From contig NZ_WARX01000014.1 in the NCBI RefSeq assembly GCF_009720385.1, forward strand, positions 248,001 through 312,000: 64,000 nucleotides of DNA, in the 5' to 3' direction. Every line of letters starts with the position of its first letter. The first letter of the stretch is position 1. The translations under genes were made by a program, and so were the position numbers. Below are positions 51,324 through 63,283 of the stretch, one piece after another. Under the pieces are notes generated by a model that did no database searches, had not been told where the DNA came from, and worked only from the letters and a program-made list of their open reading frames with translations. This stretch comes from Catellatospora vulcania (lineage in GTDB: Bacteria > Actinomycetota > Actinomycetes > Mycobacteriales > Micromonosporaceae).

Positions 51324-51335
51324 CAATCGGTCCGT

Positions 51336-54146
<2,811 letters not shown>

Positions 54147-54283
54147 CGCGCTGTTCCTTCCGTTGGTACGAAGGACGGCGCTGTCCTGCGGTGGATGCTA
54201 CTGCCCTGGTGGCCTATGCGGCGGTGTGACGCGGGCCATCCCATTATTCGCGATCGTCTCCGCCCCGCCCGCCGTCCACCTCC

Positions 54284-54363
54284 ATGATCGCCCGATTTGC
54301 CCGGCACTTGTGCGTATCTTGCGGGCGCATTCGCCCGGTTGCCCGGCAAGTCGAGCGATCATG
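54284..54363. repeat. Dispersed palindrome, family C (copy 2)
   Basis: Starts ATGATC and ends GATCATG. The outer 21 bases (GATCGCCCGATTTGCCCGGCA) pair with the right end at 18 positions. The non-palindromic centre, containing TGCGTATCTTG, matches the centre of the copy at 63284-63362 in inverse orientation. It lies between ppc and the SDR gene. Confidence 0.9.
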
Positions 54364-54380
54364 GGCGGGGCGGGCGGGGG

Positions 54381-55154
54381 TCAGGCGACGTGGGTGCCCC
54401 AGCCGCCGGCGGAGTCGACGATCTGGCCGGTGATCCATTCGGCTTCCGGGGAGCACAGCCAGCTGACGAGCTTGGCGGTGTCGACGGGGGTGCCCCAGCG
54501 CTTGGTGGGGAAGCGGTCGCGGACCCAGGCGTGGGTCTCGGGGTCCGCCCAGCCGGTGTCGTTGGGGCCGGGGTTGACCGCGTTGACGGTGATGCCGCGC
54601 CCGGCCAGCAGCACGGAGAAGTCGCGGGTCAGGTACTCGATCGCGGCCTTGCTCGCCGCGTACGCCAGCTCACCGGTCATCGGGCCGAGCCGCTGGCCGG
54701 AGGTGAACAGCACGATCCGGCCCGGCCGGGCGTCGTCGTGCGCGGCGGCGTACGCCTGCACCAGCAGCATGTTGGCCCGCACGTTGACGGTGAGGTGCCG
54801 GTCGATCTCGGCGGCGGCCAGCTCGCCGAGCGGCGTCGACGTCGAATAGGTGTGGCAGGAGACCAGCGTGTCCACTCCGCCGAACCGCTCCACCGCGGCT
54901 GCGATCAGCGCCTCCGGCCCGCCGGGCGCGGTCAGGTCGAACGGCTGCCAGTGCACGTCGTCGCCGAGTTCGGCGGCGAGGCCGGCCGGGTCACCGCCCG
55001 CCAGTCCCTGCTCGGCGTCGTACGCCGGGTGGCCGGTGATCATGACGCGGTAGCCGTCGGCGACCAGTCGCCGGGCCACCGCCGCACCGATGTTGGCAGC
55101 CCGCCCGACACCGGTCACGAGTGCGACCGGCCGGTGCGCAAGATCATTACTCAT
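54381..55154 (-). CDS. SDR family oxidoreductase
   Basis: 257 residues, classical short-chain dehydrogenase. The cofactor loop is TGVGRAANIGAAVARRL at residues 14-30, a variant of TGxxxGxG. Catalytic Ser is in FTSGQRLG; the Tyr-Lys pair is YAASK near 171. The motif VNPGPNDTGW and the C-terminal GQIVDSAGGW resemble 3-oxoacyl-ACP reductase-like members. Substrate unknown. ATG at 55154 fits the family start; longer frames are rejected. A short dyad upstream may be an operator. Confidence 0.9.
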   Translation of the reverse strand: MSNDLAHRPVALVTGVGRAANIGAAVARRLVADGYRVMITGHPAYDAEQGLAGGDPAGLAAELGDDVHWQPFDLTAPGGPEALIAAAVERFGGVDTLVSCHTYSTSTPLGELAAAEIDRHLTVNVRANMLLVQAYAAAHDDARPGRIVLFTSGQRLGPMTGELAYAASKAAIEYLTRDFSVLLAGRGITVNAVNPGPNDTGWADPETHAWVRDRFPTKRWGTPVDTAKLVSWLCSPEAEWITGQIVDSAGGWGTHVA

Positions 55155-55217
55155 CGGGCAGACGATAATGAGAATGCGGAAACCGGTGCAAGTGACAAAA
55201 ATCCATAAGGGCGTTAT

Positions 55218-55232
55218 GTAGATCGAATCTAC
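55218..55232 (-). promoter_or_regulatory. Candidate operator upstream of the SDR gene
   Basis: GTAGAT-CGA-ATCTAC is a perfect dyad about 65 bases upstream of the SDR start, in an A+T-rich stretch. A further CGTCTAC half-site follows. No regulator gene is adjacent. Confidence 0.35.
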
Positions 55233-55446
55233 GTAGCTGCCGTCTACATTCCGCGCCGGCCACCGCGGCGGCGGAGGTTTCAGCAGGTGGGAGTGTACGG
55301 CAGCGTTTCGGCAGTTTCCGGCAGCGGGTGCGCGGCGGTCCGGCAGCGCGATGCCGCACGATCGTCCTCGTATCCCGCCCCGACCGGTCGCCACCTGCGC
55401 AGACGGGTCGCGGGCGAAATCTCCCATGCCAGAAAGAGGAATCCCC

Positions 55447-55899
55447 ATGCGTCGTGTGCTCGCGGCCGTCTTCCTGAGCGGTGCGCTGCTCGCCACCGCC
55501 GCCTGCGGCACCGAGGCGGAGCCGGAGGCCGCGGCCCCCGACTACTCGGCCAACACCAAGACCGTCTGCACCTCGCTGGAGGAGGTGCTCTCCGGCAAGA
55601 CGCTGGAGAAGGAGACCACCGACGCGCTGGCCACGGCGCTCAAGGACAAGAAGACCGAGGCCGACATCGAGAAGGCCACGATCGCCGTCATGAAGACCAT
55701 CTTCACCAACTGGGCGGCCGGTATCGAGACCGAGGCGGCCAAGGCCGAGGACCCGCAGTTCAAGGCCGACATCAAGGGCTTCTCCGACGCGCTCAGGGCC
55801 GAGGTCGAGAAGATCAAGGCAGTGGACGACGCCGACAAGATCATGGACGGCGCCACCGTCACCGCCGCCGGCGAGAAGCTCGACAAGTACTGCGCCTGA
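55447..55899 (+). CDS. Small lipoprotein, unknown function
   Basis: 150 residues. Lipoprotein signal MRRVLAAVFLSGALLATAAC-G with Cys at 20. The mature part is Lys/Glu/Ala-rich and helical, with two Cys (VCTSLEEV near 41 and the penultimate residue of the protein) that could pair. ATG with AGAGGA upstream. Followed by its own terminator. I recognise no named family. Confidence 0.85.
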   Translation: MRRVLAAVFLSGALLATAACGTEAEPEAAAPDYSANTKTVCTSLEEVLSGKTLEKETTDALATALKDKKTEADIEKATIAVMKTIFTNWAAGIETEAAKAEDPQFKADIKGFSDALRAEVEKIKAVDDADKIMDGATVTAAGEKLDKYCA

Positions 55900-55913
55900 T
55901 CGCCCGTCCCGCG

Positions 55914-55947
55914 ACCGCGCCCGTCCCCACCTGGACGGGCGCGGTTT
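55914..55947 (+). terminator. Stem-loop terminator after the lipoprotein gene
   Basis: ACCGCGCCCGTCC at 55914-55926 pairs perfectly with 55933-55945, followed by TT. Confidence 0.8.
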
Positions 55948-56123
55948 CGGGTATGCCGCACCCGGCCCGGTCCCACCCGGCCCCGGCCGCCGCGCGTCGG
56001 GGCCGTAAACCAGTCGTGGGTCAGGAGTAGGCTCGACGACGAAACCCCGTACCTGCCTGGTTGCGGGGCTTTCGCCGTGGCGTGCCCATGGCCCGTGCGC
56101 ACCGGGCGGGAAGGCGCTCACCC

Positions 56124-59100
56124 GTGAACCTCACCGGACTCCTCCAAGCGGCTTCGGCCGATCCCGCGCTGGCCAGGGCCACCGAGCTGGCCCGCACCGA
56201 ACCCCAGCTCGACCTGACCGCCCCCGCGTCGGCCCGCCCATTCCTGGTGGCCAGCGCGGCCCGGCAGCGGCCGGTGCTCGTGGTGACCGCGACCAGCCGC
56301 GAGGCCGAGGACCTGACCGAGGCGCTCGGCGAGTTCCTCGACCCGGCCACCGTGGCGGTGTACCCGGCCTGGGAGACGCTGCCGCACGAGCGGCTGTCGC
56401 CGCGCTCGGACACCGTCGGGCGGCGGCTGGCCGTGCTGCGCCAGCTGGCCCACCCCGAAGGCCGCCCGCTGCGGGTGGTCGTCGCGCCGGTGCGCAGCAT
56501 GCTGCAACCCCAGCTCAAGGGCCTCGGCGACCTGGAACCGATCGACCTGCGCCAGGGCACGGTCGCGCCGCTGGACGAGCTGACACACACGCTGCACGAT
56601 CTCGCGTACGCCCGGGTGGATCTCGTCACCAAGCGCGGCGAGTTCGCGGTGCGCGGCGGCATCCTCGACATCTTCCCGCCCACCGACGAGCACCCGTCCC
56701 GGGTCGAGTTCTGGGGCGACGAGGTGGAGGACATCCGCACCTTCGCCGTGGCCGACCAGCGCACCATCGCCAAGGTCGACCGGCTGTGGGCCCCACCCTG
56801 CCGCGAGCTGCTGCTCACCCCGGACGTGCGGGAGCGGGCAGCCCAGCTCGCCGCCGAGCACCCGGGCCTGGAGGAGATGCTGACCAAGCTCGCCGAGGGC
56901 ATCCCGGTCGAGGGCATGGAGTCGCTGTCCCCGGCGCTGCACCAGGGCCGCGACTCGATGCAGCTGCTGCTGGACTGCGTGCCCGGCGACTCGCTGGTGC
57001 TGCTGGCCGACCCCGAGCGCATCCGCACCCGCGCCCACGACCTGTTCCGCACCTCGGAGGAGTTCCTGGAGGCCAGCTGGGCGGCCGCAGCCGAGGTGGC
57101 CGGGGTCAAAGCTCCGATCGACCTCGGCGCCGCGACCTTCAAGACCCTGGCCGAGGTGCGCCAGCACGGCGCACAGCTGGGTCTGCCCTGGTGGACGGTG
57201 TCCCCCTTCGGGCTGGTGGCGACCGAGAAGGCAGCCGACGAGCCGTGGCTGGACACGCCCGAGGTGCACGTCGCGCCGGACACCGGAGCGGTGCTGACCT
57301 GGTCGGCGACCCAGCCGCCGGCGTACCACGGGGACACCGCGAAGGTGATCGCCGACGTGAAGGGCTGGCTGGCCGACGGCTGGCGGGTGGCACTGATCTT
57401 CGAGGGCCACGGCCCCGCGCAGCGTTCGGTCGAGGTGCTGCGCGACGCCGGGGTGGGGGCGGTGCTCGCCGACGAGATCGCCGACCTGCCCGACCCCGGC
57501 CAGGTCGTGGTGAGCTGCGGCCGGCTGCGGCTGGGCCTGGTCGACGAGGCCGCGAAGCTCGCCGTGCTGACCGGAGCGGAGATCTCCGGGGGGCGCGGCA
57601 CGGCCAATCGCGAGCTGGGGCGCATGCCGTCCCGGCGGCGCAACACCATCGACCCGCTGGAACTGCGGGCCGGCGACTTCGTGGTGCACGAGGCGCACGG
57701 CATCGGCAAGTACGTCGAGCTGGTCCAGCGGAAGGTCAACGGCGCGGACCGGGAGTACCTGGTCATCGAGTACGCCGCCAGCAAGCGCGGCCAGCCCGGC
57801 GACCGGCTGTTCGTGCCCACCGACGCCCTCGACCAGCTCTCCCGCTACGTCGGCGGCGAGCAGCCGACCCTGCACAAGATGGGCGGCGCGGACTGGCAGA
57901 AGGCCAAGGCGCGCGCCCGCAAGGCGGTCCGCGAGATCGCGGCCCAGCTGATCCAGCTGTACGCCGCCCGGCAGGCCGCGCCCGGCCACGCCTTCGGCCC
58001 GGACACCCCCTGGCAGCGCGAGCTGGAGGACGCCTTCCCCTACCAGGAGACGCCCGACCAGCTGTCCGCGATCGAGGAGGTCAAGTACGACATGGAGAAG
58101 CCGGTCCCGATGGACCGGCTGATCGCGGGCGACGTCGGCTACGGCAAAACCGAGATCGCGGTACGGGCTGCGTTCAAGGCGGTGCAGGACGGCAAGCAGG
58201 TCGCCGTGCTGGTGCCGACGACGCTGCTGGCCCAGCAGCACTACAACACGTTCTCCGAGCGGATGGCGCAGTTCCCGGTGGTGCTGCGGCAGCTGTCGCG
58301 GTTCGCGACCCCGAAGGAGGCCGAGGAGACGCTGAACATGGCCGCCGAGGGCCGCGCCGACATCGTCATCGGCACCCACCGGCTGATCCAGAAGAGCACC
58401 CGGTTCAACAAGCTCGGCCTGGTCATCGTCGACGAGGAGCAGCGTTTCGGCGTCGAGCACAAGGAGCGCCTCAAGGAGATGCGCACCAACGTCGACATGC
58501 TGACCATGTCCGCGACGCCGATCCCGCGCACCCTGGAGATGTCGATCACCGGCATCCGGGAGATGTCCCAGATCACCACCCCGCCGGAGGAGCGCCACCC
58601 GGTGCTCACCTACGTCGGGGCGTACGACGACAAGCAGGTCGCCGCCGCCATCCACCGCGAGCTGCTGCGCGACGGCCAGGTGTTCTACCTGCACAACCGG
58701 GTCGAGACGATCGACAAGGCGGTGCGCCGCATCCGGGAGCTGGTGCCCGAGGCGCGGGTCGTGGCCGCGCACGGGCAGATGGGCGAGGACGCGCTGGAGA
58801 AGGTGATGGTCGGCTTCTGGGAGAAGGAGTACGACGTCCTCGTCGCCACCACCATCATCGAGTCCGGCATCGACATCCCGAACGCGAACACGCTCATCCT
58901 GGAGCGGGCCGACCTGCTCGGCCTGGCCCAGCTGCACCAGATCCGGGGCCGGGTCGGCCGTGGCCGCGAGCGCGCGTACGCCTACTTCCTCTACCCGCCG
59001 GAGAAGCCGCTCACCGAGCACGCCCACGAGCGCCTGGCCACCATCGCCCAGCACACCGAACTCGGCGCGGGCATGTACGTGGCGATGAAGGACCTGGAGA

Positions 59101-59687
59101 TCCGCGGCGCGGGCAACCTGCTCGGCGGCGAGCAGTCCGGGCACATCGAGGGCGTCGGCTTCGACCTGTACGTGCGCATGGTCGGCGAGGCGGTGGCGCA
59201 GTTCAAGGGCGGCGGCACGGCCCAGGAGGAGGCGCCCGAAGTCAAGATCGATCTGCCGATCGACGCGCACCTGCCGCACGATTACATCGACGCCGAGCGG
59301 CTGCGCCTGGAGATCTACCGCAAGCTCGCCTCGGCCCGCGACGAGGTCGCGCTGCAGGAGGTCGTCGCCGAGCTGACCGACCGGTACGGCGAGCCGCCGG
59401 CCCCGGTGGCCAACCTGGTCGCGGTCGCCAAGCTGCGGATGACCGCCCGGTCGTACGGCCTGACCGAGATCTCGCTGCAGGGCAAGCACGTGCGATTCGG
59501 CCCGCTGGAACTGGCCGACTCCAAGCAGCTGCGGCTCAAGCGCTACCACCCCGACTCGGTCTACAAGACGGCGAACTCGCAGGTCAGCGTACCGACGCCG
59601 ATGACCCGCCGGGTCGGCGGCGAGCCCCTGCGCGACCAGGCGCTGCTGGACTGGTGCGCCCAGCTGCTCAAGGACGTGCTGGGCTGA
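56124..59687 (+). CDS. mfd: Transcription-repair coupling factor
   Basis: 1187 residues. Removes RNA polymerase stalled at DNA damage and recruits UvrA. Domains in order: UvrB-homology module (1-~350), the RNAP-interacting CarD-like domain (ELRAGDFVVHEAHGIGKYV near 512-530), the SF2 translocase with Walker A AGDVGYGKTEIA near 667 and box II DEEQRFG near 770, the TATTIIESGIDIPNANT and QIRGRVGRGRERAYAYF motifs, and a C-terminal TRCF domain. GTG at 56124 gives the family N terminus; 56061 is rejected. The stop TGATG overlaps the start of a mini-ORF leading to ogt. Confidence 0.97.
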   Translation: MNLTGLLQAASADPALARATELARTEPQLDLTAPASARPFLVASAARQRPVLVVTATSREAEDLTEALGEFLDPATVAVYPAWETLPHERLSPRSDTVGRRLAVLRQLAHPEGRPLRVVVAPVRSMLQPQLKGLGDLEPIDLRQGTVAPLDELTHTLHDLAYARVDLVTKRGEFAVRGGILDIFPPTDEHPSRVEFWGDEVEDIRTFAVADQRTIAKVDRLWAPPCRELLLTPDVRERAAQLAAEHPGLEEMLTKLAEGIPVEGMESLSPALHQGRDSMQLLLDCVPGDSLVLLADPERIRTRAHDLFRTSEEFLEASWAAAAEVAGVKAPIDLGAATFKTLAEVRQHGAQLGLPWWTVSPFGLVATEKAADEPWLDTPEVHVAPDTGAVLTWSATQPPAYHGDTAKVIADVKGWLADGWRVALIFEGHGPAQRSVEVLRDAGVGAVLADEIADLPDPGQVVVSCGRLRLGLVDEAAKLAVLTGAEISGGRGTANRELGRMPSRRRNTIDPLELRAGDFVVHEAHGIGKYVELVQRKVNGADREYLVIEYAASKRGQPGDRLFVPTDALDQLSRYVGGEQPTLHKMGGADWQKAKARARKAVREIAAQLIQLYAARQAAPGHAFGPDTPWQRELEDAFPYQETPDQLSAIEEVKYDMEKPVPMDRLIAGDVGYGKTEIAVRAAFKAVQDGKQVAVLVPTTLLAQQHYNTFSERMAQFPVVLRQLSRFATPKEAEETLNMAAEGRADIVIGTHRLIQKSTRFNKLGLVIVDEEQRFGVEHKERLKEMRTNVDMLTMSATPIPRTLEMSITGIREMSQITTPPEERHPVLTYVGAYDDKQVAAAIHRELLRDGQVFYLHNRVETIDKAVRRIRELVPEARVVAAHGQMGEDALEKVMVGFWEKEYDVLVATTIIESGIDIPNANTLILERADLLGLAQLHQIRGRVGRGRERAYAYFLYPPEKPLTEHAHERLATIAQHTELGAGMYVAMKDLEIRGAGNLLGGEQSGHIEGVGFDLYVRMVGEAVAQFKGGGTAQEEAPEVKIDLPIDAHLPHDYIDAERLRLEIYRKLASARDEVALQEVVAELTDRYGEPPAPVANLVAVAKLRMTARSYGLTEISLQGKHVRFGPLELADSKQLRLKRYHPDSVYKTANSQVSVPTPMTRRVGGEPLRDQALLDWCAQLLKDVLG

Positions 59688-59755
59688 TGCGCGAGCTGTG
59701 CAGGGGGCTGAGGGTGGCCGACGGCGTCGAGGAGCGGAGCGAGGAGAAGCCGTGA
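59687..59755 (+). CDS. Possible 22-residue mini-ORF bridging mfd and ogt
   Basis: The ATG shares a base with the mfd stop (TGATG) and the TGA overlaps the ogt start (GTGA), so ribosomes could pass mfd - mini-ORF - ogt without release. It ends EERSEEKP, closely like the mini-ORF before purH. The ogt ribosome-binding site GAGGAG is inside it. Peptide function is unlikely; a coupling role is the simplest reading. Confidence 0.35.
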   Translation: MRELCRGLRVADGVEERSEEKP

Positions 59756-60234
59756 GCGTGCGGTGGACCGTCGTGGACACGCCGATCGGGCCGCTGAGCT
59801 GCGCGATCGACGACATCGGGCTGTGCGCGCTGCAGTTCGGCGCGCTGGAGGTCGTGCCGGAGGTCGATCCGCTGCTCGACGACATCGCCGGGCAGCTGCG
59901 CGCCTACTTCGCGGGCGAGCTGGTGGAGTTCACGCTGCCCGTGTCGGTCCGCCGCGGCAGTGACTTCGAGCGGGCCGTCTGGGCCGAACTGTCCCGCATC
60001 CCGTACGGGGAGACCCACACGTACGGCGAGGTGGCGCGGGCGGTCGGGGAGCCGGACGCGGCCCGCGCCGTCGGCGTGGCCTGCAACCGCAACCCGGTCG
60101 CGGTCGTCGTCCCCTGCCACCGCGTGGTCGGCGCGGGGGGCAAGCTCGTCGGCTTCGGCGGTGGCCTGCCCCGCAAACGCCAGCTCCTCGAACTCGAAGC
60201 CCGCGTCCGCATGGAACACGACTGGCTCGCCTGA
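59752..60234 (+). CDS. ogt: Methylated-DNA-[protein]-cysteine S-methyltransferase
   Basis: 160 residues. Suicide repair of O6-alkylguanine. The acceptor Cys is in VVVPCHRVVGAGGKLVGFGG (about 117-136). The helix-turn-helix segment IPYGETHTYGEVARAVGEP and Asn-hinge ACNRNPV precede it. The N-terminal ribonuclease-like domain is short, as in Ogt proteins. GTG with GAGGAG five bases upstream. It lies downstream of mfd, so both repair genes are probably co-expressed. Confidence 0.95.
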   Translation: MSVRWTVVDTPIGPLSCAIDDIGLCALQFGALEVVPEVDPLLDDIAGQLRAYFAGELVEFTLPVSVRRGSDFERAVWAELSRIPYGETHTYGEVARAVGEPDAARAVGVACNRNPVAVVVPCHRVVGAGGKLVGFGGGLPRKRQLLELEARVRMEHDWLA

Positions 60235-60261
60235 CCCGCCCCCGGCCCGTTGTTGTGGGCC

Positions 60262-60321
60262 GCAACTCTTAAAGACTTGCGGCCTCCCGGATCAGGGAGG
60301 CCGCAAGTCTTCAAGAGTTGC
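60262..60321. repeat. Dispersed palindrome, family F (copy 2)
   Basis: Arms 60262-60288 and 60295-60321 pair at 26 of 27 bases; outer sequence GCAACTCTTAAAGACTTGCG. It shares GCAACTCTTAAAGA with the palindrome at 1461-1527. It lies between convergent ogt and the membrane-protein gene, ending 11 bases from the latter's stop. Confidence 0.92.
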
Positions 60322-60332
60322 CCAAGCTGGGG

Positions 60333-61511
60333 TCAGGCGCGGTTGCGGTTGGTGACGGTGGCGATGGCGGCCCAGCCGAGGGCGAGGACGGCGAAGCCGT
60401 AGCCGAAGGCCGGGTAGTCGATCGGCGGGGCGCCGATGGAGAAGTCCTGCAGCCAGGTCGCGCCGGCGGTGGCCGCGGTGGCGACCGCCGCGCCGAAGAC
60501 GGCGGCGACCACGGCCAGGCCGAGCCCGGCCGAGCCATTCGTGACGGCGACCCGATCCGGGCCGGCCTGCTGCGGGATCAGCGCCTTCGCGCCGCGGGAC
60601 ACCGCGAACGCGAGGAAGACCACGTCGATCGCGATCGCGCCGGCCAGCAGCAGCAGCGGCGGGATGGACTTGGGGAAGCCGGCGCCGGCCAGCAGACCCC
60701 AGACGACCAGGCGGTATGCCAGGTAACTCGCCGCGATCGCGGTGGCGGTGAAGCGGGCGCCGACGAAGGCGCGGGCGGCGACCAGGGTGAGCAGCGCCGC
60801 GCCGGTGATCCAGGCCGGGTAGACCCAGGCGTCGACCGGCAGCGCGAAGCCCTGCACCGCGATGTCGTCGACGGGCCGGCGGATCTGGTCCGCGGCGAAC
60901 TTGAGCAGGATCGGCTCGGCGGTCGGGGCGCCGGCCCGCCACGACTCCAGCGAGAGCACGCCGTACTCCTGGTGCTGGCTGGGGAACAGGACGTTCTCCA
61001 GGAAGAAGCCCCAGATGAAGGCGCTGACGACGGTGCGGGTCCGGCTCGGCGGGGTGGAGATCCAGTAGCCGCGGGCGACGCCGAGCAGCATGAACGCGGT
61101 GCCGATGTACAGCAGGGCGTGGCTGGCGCTCCACGCCGTGATGTCCAGCCCGTTGATCTTGTGGTTCAGGATGTCGATCGGGATGGCGACGAGGAACGTC
61201 GCCGTGCCGCCCACCATCAGGCGCTTCGCGAGTTTGTCCACGCCCACGTGGTGGTATGCCTGGAACAGCACCAGGCCCACCACGATCACCGTGCCCGCGG
61301 TGTTCAGCAGGTGCGGCGGGGCCAGGTCGTCGCGCAGCCACTTGAAGTGCCACGACATGTCCCAGGTCGAGCCCAGCATCTTGAGTGCGAAGGCGACCAG
61401 CCAGAGCCGGTAGACGGCGGCGACCACCGCGGGGCCCTGAGCTGCGTCGGGCCCACTGCGGGCCAGGCCCACCCAGCCCGAGGTGGTACGAGGAAGCGTC
61501 TGCGTCGTCAC
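60333..61511 (-). CDS. Hypothetical polytopic membrane protein
   Basis: 392 residues with about 9-10 membrane segments. Notable motifs in the first half are STWDMSWHFKWLRDDLAPPH and AIPIDILNHKINGLDITAWS, with repeated Asp-His combinations at membrane edges; FPSQHQEYGVLS follows. This suggests a metal- or substrate-binding membrane protein. I do not recognise the family. GTG at 61511 gives VTTQTLPRT; the frame to 61559 is not needed. Divergent from the SurA-like lipoprotein. Confidence 0.7.
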   Translation of the reverse strand: MTTQTLPRTTSGWVGLARSGPDAAQGPAVVAAVYRLWLVAFALKMLGSTWDMSWHFKWLRDDLAPPHLLNTAGTVIVVGLVLFQAYHHVGVDKLAKRLMVGGTATFLVAIPIDILNHKINGLDITAWSASHALLYIGTAFMLLGVARGYWISTPPSRTRTVVSAFIWGFFLENVLFPSQHQEYGVLSLESWRAGAPTAEPILLKFAADQIRRPVDDIAVQGFALPVDAWVYPAWITGAALLTLVAARAFVGARFTATAIAASYLAYRLVVWGLLAGAGFPKSIPPLLLLAGAIAIDVVFLAFAVSRGAKALIPQQAGPDRVAVTNGSAGLGLAVVAAVFGAAVATAATAGATWLQDFSIGAPPIDYPAFGYGFAVLALGWAAIATVTNRNRA

Positions 61512-61637
61512 GGGCGGAATTCTGCCGTGTCGGAGGGGGTCTACGCGTCCTTCGAACACCTGAATCCACCCTGAGATCTCCCGGAGTCGCCGTTCGTGAG
61601 AGAGTGGCGGCGTAAGCGCCTGTCACTGGAGGATTCC

Positions 61638-62321
61638 GTGCGCCGTCTGACCGCCGCGGCCGGCATCGCCGTCGCCATGCTGGCCCTGACCGCCTGCCGG
61701 TCGAATCCGAGCGTCGCCGCGTATGTGGGGGACACCACGTTCACCGAGGACCGGGTGACGCAGCTCATCGACCAGGTCAAGGCGATGCCCAACATCGACC
61801 CCGAGGCCGTGCCGGACCGCTACCAGGTCGTGCAGCTGCTGGTGCTCGACGCGGTCTGCAAGCGCGCCGCGGCCGACCTGAAGGCGACCCTGCCGCCCGT
61901 GCAGACGCAGCCGGGGCAGCCCGAGCTGGCGGGCCTGCAGCAGAGCCTGCAGAACTGCCGCGAGAACCTCCCGGCCAAGGCCGTGCAGCCGACCCCCGAG
62001 GAGCTGCGCGAGGTGTACGACAACGGCGTGGCGGTCGGCGCGATCAACGCCGCCGACCCGGCGAACAGCTTCGACAAGGTCGCCCCGCAGCTGGCCCAGA
62101 GCGGCGAGCTGGGCGACGCGCTGGCCAAGCGCAAGGTGCTGGCCGAGGCCGCGAAGGCGGAGGACGTCTCGGTCAACCCGCGTTACCGTCCGATGAACTT
62201 CGGCGTGCTGAACTTCAACCAGGGACCGGCGCTCAGCCTCGGCCTCGGCCAGCCGGCCGACGCGGTCCAGGATGCCCAGTCCCCGGCGGACACGGCGGCC
62301 ACGCCCCAGCCCCAGCAGTGA
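61638..62321 (+). CDS. SurA-like lipoprotein (foldase/chaperone-like)
   Basis: 227 residues, GTG start with GGAGG five bases upstream. Lipoprotein signal RRLTAAAGIAVAMLALTAC (Cys near 20). The mature N terminus VAAYVGDTTFTEDRVTQLID resembles the start of SurA-type N-terminal domains. Two Cys in the helical part (DAVCKRAAA and LQNCRENL) could form a disulfide. There is no clear PPIase domain, so chaperone-like rather than isomerase. The stop overlaps the mazG start as GTGA. Confidence 0.8.
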   Translation: MRRLTAAAGIAVAMLALTACRSNPSVAAYVGDTTFTEDRVTQLIDQVKAMPNIDPEAVPDRYQVVQLLVLDAVCKRAAADLKATLPPVQTQPGQPELAGLQQSLQNCRENLPAKAVQPTPEELREVYDNGVAVGAINAADPANSFDKVAPQLAQSGELGDALAKRKVLAEAAKAEDVSVNPRYRPMNFGVLNFNQGPALSLGLGQPADAVQDAQSPADTAATPQPQQ

Positions 62322-63259
62322 CCTCGTCGGCGACCCGCCGGATCATCCTGCTCGTCACGTCGCCGCGGATGCCCGCGGGGCTGCTCACGGCAGCCGCGTG
62401 GGACGTGGTGCGGGCGTTTCCCGTGCTGGCCGGGGCGGACGGCGAGCAGATCCTCGCCCTGCGCACCGCGGGCGCGGCGGTCACCGTCGTGCCGGACGCG
62501 ACCGCGGCGACCCTGCTCGACGCGGCGCAGCCGGTGGCCGTGTGGCTGGCCGGGCCGGGCGGCGACGAGTTCCTCGCCCGCGAACTCGGCCTGCGGCTGG
62601 CCCGTGAACCCGGGCTGGCCGAGCTGGAACTGATGTACGGCTCCTGGGACCCGCCCGGCGCGCGCCTGCTCGACGCGGTGGCGGTCACCGACCGGCTGCA
62701 GAGCAGCGACCCGTGGCGGCGAGAGCAGACCCACCGCACCCTGGCGAAGTACCTGCTGGAGGAGGCGTACGAGGCGTACGACGCGATCGTCGCCGGCGAC
62801 CACGCGGCGGTGCGCGACGAGATGGGCGACGTGCTGCTGCAGGTGCTGTTCCACGCCCAGCTGGCCCAGGAGCTGCCCGAGGGCGAGCGCTGGAACGTCG
62901 ACGACGTGGCCGGGGACTTCGTGGCCAAGATGATCCGCCGCAACCCGCACGTCTTCGCGGACACCCCGGCCGAGGACATCGACGAGATCATCGCCACCTG
63001 GGAGCGGGTCAAGGCCGAGGAGAAGGGCGGCCCGCGCTCGCCGCTGGACGGGGTGACCTGGTCGCTGCCCTCGCTGACGCTCGCCGCCAAGCTGCTCACC
63101 CGCGCCCGCCGGCACGGCCTGCCCGAGCCGGCGCCGTCCGACACTCTCGGCGGCCGCCTGCTGGCCCTGGTCGCCGCGGCCGGCGAGGACGCCGACGCCG
63201 AAGCCGCCCTCCGCGAGGAACTGCGCCGCTACGCCGACGCCGTCGCCGACAAGCCCTGA
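62318..63259 (+). CDS. mazG: Nucleoside triphosphate pyrophosphohydrolase
   Basis: 313 residues, with the actinobacterial architecture. An N-terminal ~120-residue domain (RIILLVTSPRMPAGLL, a tetrapyrrole-methylase-like remnant) precedes the MazG helical domain. Metal ligands are in LLEEAYEAYDAI and DEMGDVLLQVLFHAQLAQE (about 147-180). It hydrolyses non-canonical or damaged NTPs; the M. tuberculosis homologue (Rv1021) follows mfd as here. GTG start coupled to the lipoprotein stop. Confidence 0.93.
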   Translation: MTSSATRRIILLVTSPRMPAGLLTAAAWDVVRAFPVLAGADGEQILALRTAGAAVTVVPDATAATLLDAAQPVAVWLAGPGGDEFLARELGLRLAREPGLAELELMYGSWDPPGARLLDAVAVTDRLQSSDPWRREQTHRTLAKYLLEEAYEAYDAIVAGDHAAVRDEMGDVLLQVLFHAQLAQELPEGERWNVDDVAGDFVAKMIRRNPHVFADTPAEDIDEIIATWERVKAEEKGGPRSPLDGVTWSLPSLTLAAKLLTRARRHGLPEPAPSDTLGGRLLALVAAAGEDADAEAALREELRRYADAVADKP

Positions 63260-63283
63260 CCGCCGCCCGCGCGCCGGGGCGTC

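Noticed and set aside
56118-59885. 1255-codon open frame on the minus strand opposite mfd
   Set aside because: It is a composition shadow of a very GC-rich gene: the product is His/Val/Leu/Arg-rich with no domain, while the plus strand is a full-length Mfd.
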